Below, one piece after another: positions 54,501 through 59,920 of a DNA stretch of 64,000 nt; positions within the stretch are counted from its first letter, which is position 1; every line of letters starts with the position of its first letter. The stretch is from the NCBI GenBank assembly GCA_900708905.1, contig CAADRB010000003.1, forward strand, positions 2,277,924-2,341,923. Direction: 5' to 3'. The position numbers were made by a program, and so were the translations under genes. The notes beneath the pieces are model-generated. The model saw nothing but the letters and a program-made list of their open reading frames with translations, ran no database searches and was not told the DNA's origin. The DNA is from Hymenolepis diminuta (taxonomy: Eukaryota > Platyhelminthes > Cestoda > Cyclophyllidea > Hymenolepididae).

Positions 54501-57002
54501 TTAAAGATCAAATTATGGTTCGCATGCAGCTCGAACAGGGACGAAACCTTCACGTCTGTAGGTCGATCAACCCACAAAGATCTACGGATAAATTGACTGC
54601 GATGGGAGATGCTAGAAGAATAATCATTACTTTCTCCTGCTCCCAGTATTTCTCCTATGAACAAAAATGTAATTTTTTTTTCCCCACTGATAAAAGATAT
54701 TTTGCTAGTTTTGTTATTATATGCGTATTTGTCAATAACTTGTCTTGTGTTCTGCGGTGGTTTATTGGCTACTGTGTTAGGTGCTATATTACCGAATTTT
54801 CCATATTGATTACTCTGCAGGATTATTCCCGGGATTTCTAGTTTATTGCGTTATAACAACTTTTCTTTCAGAAAATTTTAAACTGAAGGCTACAAATCAA
54901 AGCAGGCTAAAAATAAATAAGAAGTTTACTCAATCCTTCTTTTGAAATTACACGACGAATAAACAAAAAGCATTGAGTCATAATAATCTTCAGTAGGATT
55001 GGAAACAAAATAGATATTTGAGAGAGTTATAATCCTCAAATACAAACAATTATTAAGAGGTTGAACTGACAATCAAACCTCTGATACGTAAAAACAAAGC
55101 ATTCTTCACAGTTTATACCATCCTTATGACCTGAAAGGAATCTGACAAATGACACTCAAAGATGTGGGGTTGTTGTGTCGTCTGGGAATAATCAATTCCT
55201 ACAGTTTGTCTCCTAGTCGCTCACTAGCCTTATATTTACGTGGACACACATGGCTCCTGATAGCTTGACAGTTATTTGGGACAAACTTATATTCAGAAAA
55301 GCGTTGTTTTGATCTTGAATCGACAATAAATATGAAGACAACAAGTATTCACACATAAAGCCTTTGTTAAGTTAGTAAAGTGTCCAAGATTAACTATATT
55401 CTGTCCACTCCTTATGGATTTGAGTCGACTGTATTCTAGCGATATCTAGTGAACAAATATATTAGAGCAGCAAAACTGTTTCTAAACATCACATCAGAAT
55501 AGAAGGACTTTATATTGCAAAACTTTCTAAATGCAAACAAAGGTCCGTAAGTCTCGGCTTCACAAACTCTATAACTGTACTGACATAATTCATTCTGCTC
55601 AAACAGAATGGTTAAATTAATGACCACTAGTTACTGCATAAACACAATACGTCTTACAATAGTATATAAAAACTCTTCAAGTGGTAATCCCCTTCATATT
55701 GGACACGTGAAAGGAATCTCAAAAATAATTGACAAGTAAATTACGTCAAGTAAATTAGCGAATTTCACTCCTTTTTAATTTCCACTTGTAAGCCAGAAGT
55801 CTGCAAATAATGCCTTACATGGGTACATTATCAAGTTTGTACGAGCCATCATCATAGCCGGTGGAAACACGCTTCAAAAGATCGGCGTTTATGATTTTCA
55901 AACGATGACCTGGTAGACTAGTAAATTCTAACATTTCTGTGATTTAGTACACAAATAATCGAAATTCGTATGAGTGCTTTAAACATTTTCCTCAAGAAAA
56001 AATATTCATCCAAAGAAATAACTCGACGTATATTTGCAAGTTATTTTAGCCAGTTAAGTTCGGCATACTTCCATCAGAAACTGAATTTAATTCAATCTGA
56101 TTATCAACTAAACAAAACTACAAATCAAATGAAATGTCATAATCTCGAAAAACAGCCAAAATGCTTGAAACATCAATTTCTATAAATCACTATTATGTGA
56201 GTGTGTGAGTTATTAAGATTGTGTAATACTAGAATTAAGCCAATTTGTTTATAAAACAAAGCCATTTTATACATCCCTATATTAGAGTTTGCAATCATTT
56301 GTAAACAAAACGTTCCAAAGGAAATGGCATTGTAGTTTATTCACTTTTAGTTTACCTCAAACACTATCACAACTATTTTACTTGGTTAAATAAATTTGGC
56401 AGAACGTGCTTTTACTCACCGTTTATAGATTATAAAAATATTGAAACAGGATTAATAAAGAAGTGCAAATTCAAGCGCAAATTATCTGCTGAAAGCAGGA
56501 CATCTAAAATATTGATTTTTATTTTAATTTTTCATTCCTGAGTAGGTTTACCATAGCAAAACTATTTTATCACCAAAATATCCTAAAATAAAATAATAGT
56601 TCACCTTACGCAATAGATTTCAAAAGCTATGCAAACTTTAAGATATATTTCAAATAATAGATACGGAGCATTTGCTGTCTTATATTTTAAGAAAAATAAG
56701 TGAGTTTTTTTCTATTTTATAGATAGAAATTGCATGTGAACTTTGAAAAATGTTGGCTATTTTAATTTGCAGAATTATTAAAGTAAATGTCCATTTAGAC
56801 GTGAACCTAAATTATAACGTATTAAATGAGTAAACATACTTCTAAAAAATCGAGTAGAGGCTCCCGGTGACTTTGAAGCCGCATATTCAGCCGGTCCAAG
56901 CGTAGAACTCTTCGGCAATGAATGCTGTAATCGTCTTGCCGAAGGTCCTAATTGACTATCCGATTTTATTTTGCCGGTGATATTACCCTCTGGAGCAGAC
57001 AT
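2985..57002 (-). CDS. CDK14: PFTAIRE-class cyclin-dependent kinase (CDK14/Eip63E-like), 12 exons
   Basis: Exons joined in order: 57002-56840, 50908-50272, 36650-36448, 27842-27563, 24681-24602, 23655-23561, 22692-22630, 21079-20835, 16789-16696, 12393-12009, 8785-8097, 3548-2985. Every junction is GT/AG, all phases agree, and the total is 3,498 nt, or 1,165 aa plus TAG. Seen: glycine loop [11 protein letters not shown] (415-425), lysine in VAVKE (437), the class motif PFTAIRE (448-454), HRDLKPQN (527-534), [12 protein letters not shown] (547-558), WYRPPD (569-574), and a C-lobe ending near HPYF (734). CDK14 kinases bind cyclin Y at the plasma membrane and act in Wnt/LRP6 signalling and cell-cycle control. 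PFTAIRE and SVPSHTYS favour CDK14/15 over PCTAIRE CDK16-18. The product is more than twice the length of human CDK14 because of long N- and C-terminal tails and a His-rich insertion. Open points: the first exon may not be the true start, since an AG acceptor lies 8 nt upstream of its ATG, and alternative promoters cannot be seen. Confidence 0.93.
3549..8096 (-). other. Kinase intron 11
   Basis: Holds a (TAAA)5 microsatellite at 4527-4546, a short dispersed-repeat fragment near 3929-3975 with a relative near 36028-36088, a second repeat around 4960-5050 with relatives near 6758-6840 and 51560-51680, and a GC-richer, polypyrimidine-containing patch at about 6170-6420. No convincing exon. Confidence 0.6.
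4527..4546. repeat. (TAAA)5 microsatellite
   Basis: Five perfect TAAA units read directly in the sequence, inside kinase intron 11. Confidence 0.9.
8097..8785 (-). CDS. CDK14: Kinase exon 11 (post-kinase tail, Pro-rich)
   Basis: Encodes residues 749-978. The opening [11 protein letters not shown] matches the conserved post-kinase DMSSIFTVPNVRL of CDK14, which anchors this exon to the gene. The rest is a Ser/Thr-rich stretch (780-805) and a Pro/Tyr/Met-rich tail with PPPPP (833-837), [15 protein letters not shown] and MPPPP, a type of sequence that binds SH3 or WW domains. The acceptor is TTGCTTAG and the donor GTAAGT, leaving phase 0. Confidence 0.93.
8786..12008 (-). other. Kinase intron 10
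   Basis: AT-rich non-coding DNA. At 8950-9115 two imperfect copies of a unit about 105 bp long lie in tandem, each with TTCAATAT-like and CGATAATTAT cores. Nothing else recognised. Confidence 0.6.
12009..12393 (-). CDS. CDK14: Kinase exon 10 (C-lobe with His-rich insertion)
   Basis: Encodes residues 621-748. It starts [13 protein letters not shown], as expected after helix G, then runs into an insertion from about residue 644 to 686 that is almost all His, Arg, Gln, Gly and Ser (for example [16 protein letters not shown], 648-663). The kinase resumes at about [12 protein letters not shown] and ends with [16 protein letters not shown] (719-734). The acceptor is AATTACAG and the donor GTAAGT. 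Confidence 0.95.
12394..16695 (-). other. Kinase intron 9
   Basis: Several open frames of 60-109 codons occur on both strands between 14.2 and 16.2 kb, but none reads like protein or has matching splice phases. No transposon recognised. Confidence 0.5.
16696..16789 (-). CDS. CDK14: Kinase exon 9
   Basis: A 94-nt exon with acceptor TTCCTCCAG and donor GTAAAT. It completes Trp589 and encodes [19 protein letters not shown] followed by [12 protein letters not shown] (590-620). This is the helix F-G region of the C-lobe and matches GVGCIFVEMIQG...DQLERIF of CDK14. Confidence 0.95.
16790..20834 (-). other. Kinase intron 8
   Basis: AT-rich non-coding DNA. The one notable structure is a near-perfect 20-bp inverted repeat with an 8-nt loop at 19907-19954. 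Confidence 0.6.
19907..19954. repeat. Near-perfect hairpin, 20-bp arms
   Basis: Left arm 19907-19926 and right arm 19935-19954 are reverse complements with one mismatch around an 8-nt loop. The arms are AT-rich (left arm starts AAAAGTTTAATTTT). It could be a miniature inverted-repeat remnant or chance in AT-rich DNA; 19 of 20 paired bases makes pure chance less likely. Confidence 0.7.
20835..21079 (-). CDS. CDK14: Kinase exon 8 (catalytic and activation loops)
   Basis: Encodes residues 508-588 and two bases of Trp589. It starts [17 protein letters not shown] and holds HRDLKPQN (catalytic Asp529), DFG (547-549), [18 protein letters not shown] and [12 protein letters not shown]. Ser562 occupies the position of CDK2 Thr160, as is usual in this subfamily. 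The acceptor is CATTTTCAG and the donor GTAAGT. Confidence 0.97.
21080..22629 (-). other. Kinase intron 7
   Basis: AT-rich non-coding DNA; no repeat or exon recognised. Confidence 0.6.
22630..22692 (-). CDS. CDK14: Kinase exon 7 (63 nt)
   Basis: A 21-codon exon, phase 0 on both sides, between acceptor CTATTTTAG and donor GTAAGC. It encodes [14 protein letters not shown] followed by LKSQNVQ (487-507), which aligns with the DL-Q-MDKHPGGL-NV segment after the hinge in CDK14. Being a multiple of three, it could be skipped without a frame shift, but that would remove helix D. Confidence 0.92.
22693..24601 (-). other. Kinase introns 6 and 5 (exon 6 lies between)
   Basis: Two introns of 868 and 946 bp either side of the 95-bp exon at 23561-23655. 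Nothing recognised in either. Confidence 0.6.
23561..23655 (-). CDS. CDK14: Kinase exon 6
   Basis: Encodes residues 455-486, [17 protein letters not shown] to FVFEYV, covering the end of the C-helix, strands beta4-5 and the hinge. This is near-identical to the conserved CDK14/CDK17 segment. The acceptor is CAATTTTAG and the donor GTACGT, leaving phase 0. Confidence 0.95.
24602..24681 (-). CDS. CDK14: Kinase exon 5 (80 nt, PFTAIRE helix)
   Basis: A short exon between acceptor CACACTTCAG and donor GTACGA. It encodes [18 protein letters not shown] followed by LPFTAIRE (residues 429-454). It carries the ATP-binding lysine (Lys437) and the cyclin-contact PFTAIRE helix that names the class, with Glu454 at the C-helix position. 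Phase 2 in and 1 out match both neighbours exactly. Confidence 0.95.
24682..27562 (-). other. Kinase intron 4
   Basis: Very AT-rich, with runs such as the ATT/AAT-rich stretch near 25540-25595. The last 300 bp (about 27240-27540) resemble 34290-34540 and appear to be a dispersed repeat. Confidence 0.55.
27240..27540 (+). repeat. Dispersed repeat copy A
   Basis: Shares blocks with 34290-34540: GGACATAACxTCAC, then TGAACxTxxxGGxxAAATGATG, then a TTTGTC block, and at the end ACAATAATAATTG versus ACAATATCAATGA. The order and spacing are kept, so this is a diverged repeat pair rather than chance. It abuts the end of kinase exon 4. Family not recognised. Confidence 0.5.
27563..27842 (-). CDS. CDK14: Kinase exon 4 (linker and glycine-rich loop)
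   Basis: Encodes residues 335-427. The acceptor is TTTATCAG and the donor GTTAGT. The first 70 residues are a Gly/Ser/Arg-rich linker. The kinase fold starts at [11 protein letters not shown] (407-417), which matches the SYEKLEKLGEG start of vertebrate CDK14, and continues [10 protein letters not shown]. Phase 2 out joins exon 5 as His428. Confidence 0.95.
29090..30120 (-). mobile_element. Decayed mariner-family transposon
   Basis: The minus strand carries transposase homology from about 30060 down to 29164. An N-terminal helix-turn-helix segment ([15 protein letters not shown], then VSHVTIY) is followed by [10 protein letters not shown], then [16 protein letters not shown], then [13 protein letters not shown], then YSPDPTPTD, and an end like [15 protein letters not shown] before TAA. 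These are hallmarks of mariner (DDD-type) transposases, but they fall in different frames with several stops, so the gene is dead. At 29090 the plus strand reads TTAGGTTATAAGAG preceded by TA, like a mariner inverted-repeat end. The matching end near 30.2 kb was not found, so the right boundary is approximate. Confidence 0.85.
29164..30060 (-). pseudogene. Mariner transposase pseudogene
   Basis: Most catalytic regions can still be read: the first Asp region before EKW, the HDNARPH block and the YSPDPTPTD block. They are split by frameshifts and in-frame stops, so no active enzyme is possible. The reading ends at TAA (29166-29164) after a typical mariner C-terminus. Longest open pieces: 29984-29772 and 29462-29196. 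Confidence 0.85.
34290..34540 (+). repeat. Dispersed repeat copy B
   Basis: The partner of 27240-27540, with shared ordered blocks including GGACATAAC, AAATGATG and a TTTTGGACTTGTTTGTC stretch. Its tail also resembles 37110-37215 and 49700-49800, where a TTATTGGACT block is followed about 70 nt later by GTGGATxATAATAA. Family not recognised. Confidence 0.5.
36448..36650 (-). CDS. CDK14: Kinase exon 3 (basic linker)
   Basis: Encodes residues 267-334 between acceptor TTACTTTAG and donor GTAATA, with phase 2 in and phase 1 out. The sequence is rich in Lys, Arg, Ser and Gln (for example [15 protein letters not shown]) and ends SQERPRSE. It has no recognisable domain. It bridges exon 2 and the exon that opens the kinase domain. 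Confidence 0.85.
37110..37215 (+). repeat. Dispersed repeat copy C
   Basis: Reads TTATTGGACT, then a pyrimidine block with CAATTG, then CATTGCTGTGGATTATAATAA. The same order occurs at 49700-49800. Fragment of an unrecognised repeat family, possibly an LTR or SINE end. Confidence 0.5.
38375..38590 (-). repeat. 3' LTR of gypsy element (216 bp)
   Basis: The partner of 41759-41949. The pol frame runs a few codons into it and stops at a TAA at 38583-38581. Indels account for the 25-bp length difference between the two LTRs. Confidence 0.85.
38581..39560 (-). pseudogene. Gypsy integrase remnant
   Basis: The zinc-binding end ([11 protein letters not shown]) and HLDFSRLV are in 39530-39336. The core [19 protein letters not shown] and [19 protein letters not shown] are in 39310-39053. 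The C-terminal part [15 protein letters not shown] is in 39021-38581, which ends inside the 3' LTR. Gaps and frame changes between pieces show decay. Confidence 0.88.
40020..40960 (-). pseudogene. Gypsy reverse transcriptase and RNase H remnant
   Basis: Readable pieces: [34 protein letters not shown], a YL|DDIIVVG catalytic motif broken by a one-base frameshift between YL and DD, then [19 protein letters not shown] and [12 protein letters not shown]. The RNase H start [20 protein letters not shown] follows at about 40.1 kb. Several in-frame stops. Non-functional. Confidence 0.85.
41050..41677 (-). pseudogene. Gypsy gag-like remnant
   Basis: Two open pieces. The first includes [20 protein letters not shown], a typical gypsy gag start in invertebrates. 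The second includes [20 protein letters not shown], like the Y-x-C-x-K...DF-x-TYAG-x-VN stretch of such gags. They lie in different frames, and no CCHC zinc knuckle or protease motif was found. Confidence 0.65.
41759..41949 (-). repeat. 5' LTR of gypsy element (191 bp)
   Basis: Aligns along its length with 38375-38590. Shared blocks include GATTAAGCTAA, TATTTTCTC, CAATTTTAGT, TAAAATTGTxACTTTxAT and the CATTTTATCCARCA end. It sits upstream of the gag-like region on the minus strand, as a 5' LTR should. Confidence 0.85.
42468..42750 (+). repeat. LTR-like repeat, copy 1
   Basis: Matches 55171-55455 in the same orientation with conserved ordered blocks: GTCGCTCA, AGCTTGACAGTTATT, GTTTTGA, AATAAA and a terminal GATATCxAGTGARCA. 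Resembles an LTR of the gypsy type whose integrase lies upstream of the second copy. No coding region flanks this copy, so it may be a solo LTR. Confidence 0.6.
44806..44831. repeat. Left terminal inverted repeat of the mariner
   Basis: Starts CAGAGTGCG after a TA (44804-44805) and matches the reverse complement of 46006-46031 at 22 of 26 positions. Confidence 0.88.
44940..45830 (-). pseudogene. Mariner/Tc1-type transposase pseudogene
   Basis: N-terminal helix-turn-helix pieces ([19 protein letters not shown]) are followed, after a frameshift, by [20 protein letters not shown] and GYKSYVLRR. Then come [34 protein letters not shown] (catalytic Asp region), [12 protein letters not shown] and [15 protein letters not shown]. 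At least three frameshifts and several stops. The [10 protein letters not shown] block marks a subfamily distinct from the 29-kb element. Confidence 0.87.
46006..46031. repeat. Right terminal inverted repeat of the mariner
   Basis: Reverse complement starts CAGGGTGCGG; followed by TA (46032-46033). Pairs with 44806-44831. Confidence 0.88.
46050..46970 (-). pseudogene. Unidentified broken coding-like stretch
   Basis: Four consecutive minus-strand open pieces read like protein but change frame. They are about 46969-46744 ([20 protein letters not shown], then [11 protein letters not shown]), 46735-46640 ([20 protein letters not shown]), 46650-46390 (a C-x-G...[12 protein letters not shown]...FVC pattern) and about 46230-46050 ([20 protein letters not shown]). 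The pieces abut with one- or two-base shifts and no clear introns, as in a processed pseudogene or transposon ORF. A GTAAGG donor near 46372 leaves a spliced gene possible. The mariner ends at 46031, where the readable region stops, so it may have landed in this sequence. The Cys/GYYW pattern hints at an extracellular domain, but I do not recognise the family. Confidence 0.4.
49167..49194. repeat. Perfect 9-bp stem-loop
   Basis: AAATGGGGC (49167-49175) and GCCCCATTT (49186-49194) are perfect reverse complements around a 10-nt loop that contains AATAAA. It lies in a GC-richer island in kinase intron 2. Function unknown. Confidence 0.7.
49680..49800 (+). repeat. Dispersed repeat copy D with C(11) tract
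   Basis: An 11-base C run at 49687-49697 precedes TTATTGGACT, a CAATTG block and TTTTGCCGTGGATAATAATAA, the same order as 37110-37215. About 50 bp upstream is GTGTATAAATACTG, a TATA-box-like string that would fit an LTR promoter. Confidence 0.5.
50272..50908 (-). CDS. CDK14: Kinase exon 2 (long N-terminal extension)
   Basis: Encodes residues 55-267. The acceptor TTTCGTGCAG precedes it and the donor GTAAGC follows; phases are 1 in and 2 out. Low-complexity Ser/Pro/Arg-rich sequence with a basic cluster QLKRRRAGG (157-165), a possible nuclear-localisation signal, and a basic Ser patch [10 protein letters not shown] (226-235) of the kind phosphorylated in CDK14-18 N-termini. No folded domain recognised. 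It belongs to the kinase because splice phases join it to exons 1 and 3 without a stop. Confidence 0.85.
53215..53515 (-). pseudogene. Gypsy reverse transcriptase fragment, minus strand
   Basis: Minus-strand reading gives [20 protein letters not shown], a stop, [16 protein letters not shown] (the YxDD catalytic box with Glu for the first Asp) and, after a frame change, [17 protein letters not shown]. This is the fingers-palm-thumb stretch of a gypsy reverse transcriptase, truncated at both ends. Confidence 0.85.
53600..54440 (+). pseudogene. Gypsy integrase fragment, plus strand
   Basis: Plus-strand pieces in order: [12 protein letters not shown] (the zinc region, shared with the 39-kb element as [12 protein letters not shown]), [90 protein letters not shown] and a C-terminal [17 protein letters not shown]...YDVEVGEDT. 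Stops and frameshifts separate them. The order is that of a gypsy integrase. Confidence 0.87.
55171..55455 (+). repeat. LTR-like repeat, copy 2 (probable 3' LTR)
   Basis: Starts TGTTGTGTCG right after a purine-rich GATGTGGGGT, which would serve as a polypurine tract, and ends near GATATCTAGTGAACA. It lies about 0.7 kb downstream of the plus-strand integrase, where a 3' LTR belongs, and matches 42468-42750. Confidence 0.6.
56840..57002 (-). CDS. CDK14: Kinase exon 1 (first recognised coding exon)
   Basis: Encodes residues 1-54 and one extra base, starting MSAPEGN and ending STRFFR, followed by a GTATGT donor at 56839. The extra A joins CC of exon 2 to give Thr55. The stretch is Ser/Pro/Ala-rich with no known domain. 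The reading frame stays open upstream of the ATG across a good acceptor (CTGACAG, 8 nt before the ATG). The true start could therefore lie in an upstream exon, or the site could be a 5'UTR or trans-splice acceptor. Confidence 0.75.
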
Positions 57003-59834
57003 TTGAAGATCTGTCAGATAAATTTCATTAATAACACAAACCAGTAAGAATCAGTTATAAGATGCCATTAAGTAAATGTAAGTAACAAAAATGGGCCAAG
57101 TAAATCCAATGTCATTTTAGAATTAATTAATACAATAAATAATAATATGGTGTTAATTACGTTACATTTATAATTGTCAAAAAAATATTCCAATTCATTA
57201 AAATTTTTGGTAAGCATAACATGGTTTGCCAAAATTTCTGAAAATTGATTCATATTAAAAAATTTACTTATCTGACGAAAATTACATGAAACCAAATGTA
57301 ATACTAAATTAAAAGTTCATGGAAAATTGAGTATATTAGATTATTAAAACGTATGTAACCTTCAGCAGTATGTTCGTAAACTTTCTGCATCACATCAATT
57401 TTATTGCCAAATTTTAACAATTTTATTTTTGATAAACTCTTCTGTTTCTAAATATTTTAAGTTGTACGTTTTTTGATAATTATAAAATAAGTTTCATTCA
57501 TTGGAAAAGGACAGAATTTTTGCACCAGTGTCAATAATAGTGCCGCATTTTAAATAAGGTCCATAATATTAGGTTAAGACGAAAGGACGTTCCATTTGGA
57601 ACCTGCATATCTATCAAGTAACCACAGATACTTATTACATTTGGATAATGTCAAAACTGTAACAAGATTTCATTTTTAGATTTGAAGCGTAAAATATGGC
57701 CAACTAGAAAGCGGAAAGGGAAAAGTTACATGCTCATCCTCCTATGGCAAATAGTATTTTTGAAGGTTGACGATTGTAATATACTGTAAAGATGTTTATT
57801 ATTGTATAAAATATGGGTTCTATGACCGACATCTGTCTCCATTAAAATAAATCTTTACAAAAGATCAAGACTAAATGCCACATGGGTTTGAGACAATAAA
57901 AATGAAGCTTACAATTATTGTGATTAGTTTTGCATGAATTAAAGCAGTTTGATATATTTGAATGTAATCGACGTGGTTCTCTGAAATTGCCCACTAGCTT
58001 AGATATCAACGAAAATCAATTTTCATTAAAATGAAAATGCTGATACTCATTCCACATAGAAAGCAGTAATTGCAACCTCAAACATCTTTATTCACACAGT
58101 TGTTGATGTGCAAAAACTATATGTTGAATACGACTCTGCCGAACATTTATATAACATCAAGCATTTACAGTCAGCTTCCATCCATAATTTTCTTTCTCTT
58201 TCTGTAGTAGTAAAGTCTTCGACCCCAAAAATTTGATTATTTCATTTACATACCACTCAATTACCTTCTGACAATGACACAGCAAATGAACAGAACATTA
58301 AGAGATAATTCCTGAAATTCTCAAAACTTATATTTATACTACGTATGGCAATGCCACTGTCTAGGGGAAAATTTTATAGTGTCTGTAACTTAGGCTGGAT
58401 GATGAGTTATAAGATAATGTGATACAATGGAAGACACTGCTATAACGAAACCAACTAGGAGTTCGGGTGGTTATCTCGCAGAGCCAACAATCTAGAATAC
58501 TCGGTAATATAGCAACTTAACACAGAAGCTAATAACCCACGGCAGATCAGAAGACACCTTATAGTCAACACGAGTGTATTAAAGAAACACACTTTCAATC
58601 GTTATCGGCTTAAACAAATAAGAATAATTATTAAGTGTATTTTATCGGTGGGGAAATAAAGAAAGAAATTACATTTTTATTCATAGAAGAAATACTGGGA
58701 GCGGGAAAAAATAGTTGTCATTTCTTCTAACAGACACGATTTCAAAAATGTAATATCTATTTAAGTTACAAGATAGACTAAAGAATTCAGAATTAATAAT
58801 ATGAGTGCTTCAAATTTTATTAACTTTGGCAAAAAATTAATAATTTTTAACCTATGAAACCGGAAATCATTTAAATGCAGAAAAATTTACTATTTTACTG
58901 TTAGGATTAAAAAACATGTAAAAGCGCATTCTGAAACTGTTATTTCTAAGTTTATGTTGTTTCAGTTGTTTCTAAGTGAATCATTCCATAAATAATTATA
59001 CATTTGTCATTAATAACATATATTTGTATAAATCATGGGTGCTAAATTTTGCAGAGCAAAAACCATTATTAACACTTATAATCAAGTGTTAAGATAGGAA
59101 CTGTAATAATATTTGAAAACACATCATAATGGGAAGCTTAATAATATTGAATTAATGGTAATAATAATAACAGTATGCATCTGAAAAAGGTTTAAGACCT
59201 CTGGATGTAGAATAATCATGGCAAATAACGTTTTGAACTCAAAATCTTAAATAGTAAACTAAACTGAAAAGATACTATCGTTTGTAATAGTTAATTAGTA
59301 CATTTATTTTTCTACCTCATCCATCTCTATTAATTCATCCTTGATCAGGAAATTTTGAATTCCTGCTTTTTAATTGGTCATATCTTAAGCGGCTTATTCT
59401 AGTTTTTGTTTGGCGTTGTAATCGTGGGGTGAGTTTCTGTTGGGTTCATATTCCTGAAAGAAATTGGTAGACTCGATATCAAAAATTTGTTTCGCTTTAT
59501 ATAAATATTTTTTTGAAACGTAATTCGCATTTATGTTTCTCCTATTCCTTTTTCCTAAACTGTTTATTGGTGTTGCATGTATTTTCTCAAATAGTTGCAA
59601 GGATGTTTTGTGTCTTATCGCTGTCAATATACTACTGTTTAATTTACTTTGCTCTTCTAAATTCATGTCTTCGTGTCGTTTGTTTATCTTCATTGACTGC
59701 GGTTTTTAGTTCCATTTTCACGTATTTTCAAAATTTCATTATTGCGATGTTTCCTAAGCGGTTTGTATACTATTTCAATTTGCGGGTGAATCTTCAACTT
59801 TTCAAAAGGTATTTTGGTGTTCTTTTTTCTTTTA
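57003..59834. promoter_or_regulatory. Head-to-head intergenic region of about 2.8 kb
   Basis: Lies between the first recognised exons of the kinase (leftward) and the PWWP gene (rightward), so it should hold the promoters of both, unless upstream non-coding exons exist. No defined promoter motif can be assigned. It is AT-rich; from about 59500 the plus strand becomes T-rich and A-poor, which fits a pyrimidine-rich leader or acceptor region. No transposon recognised. Confidence 0.45.
59833..59834 (+). other. 3' splice site upstream of the PWWP ATG
   Basis: A pyrimidine-rich TTCTTTTTTCTTTTAG ends here, 20 nt before the first ATG. It would be a cis-splice acceptor from an upstream 5'UTR exon. 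If the host is a flatworm, a spliced-leader trans-splice acceptor is an alternative. Sequence alone cannot decide. Confidence 0.6.
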
Positions 59835-59854
59835 GTTCCCCTAATAAGAATTTC

Positions 59855-59920
59855 ATGTCTTATGAACCTCGCGACCGAGTGTTTGCAAAGGTCAGAGGTC
59901 ATCCACATTGGCCTGCAAGG
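59855..59920 (+). CDS. PWWP gene exon 1
   Basis: 22 codons, [22 protein letters not shown], ending at a GTATGT donor. The ATG is chosen because the PWWP domain of HDGF/LEDGF also starts within about 10 residues of the protein N-terminus. The long open frame reading upstream of it crosses a splice acceptor and is not needed. Confidence 0.92.

Larger units (their letters stand above)
50909..56839 (-). other. Kinase intron 1
   Basis: Contains a reverse transcriptase remnant on the minus strand (53215-53515), an integrase remnant on the plus strand (53600-54440) and an LTR-like repeat (55171-55455). A repeat fragment near 51560-51680 resembles 4960-5050. The stretches 51.0-51.5, 51.7-53.2 and 55.5-56.8 kb show nothing recognisable. 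Confidence 0.6.

Noticed and set aside
59513..59854. Plus-strand open frame extending the PWWP protein upstream of its first conserved residues
   Set aside because: The upstream part is hydrophobic, T-rich-derived sequence crossing a strong splice acceptor at 59834; family members start right before the PWWP domain.
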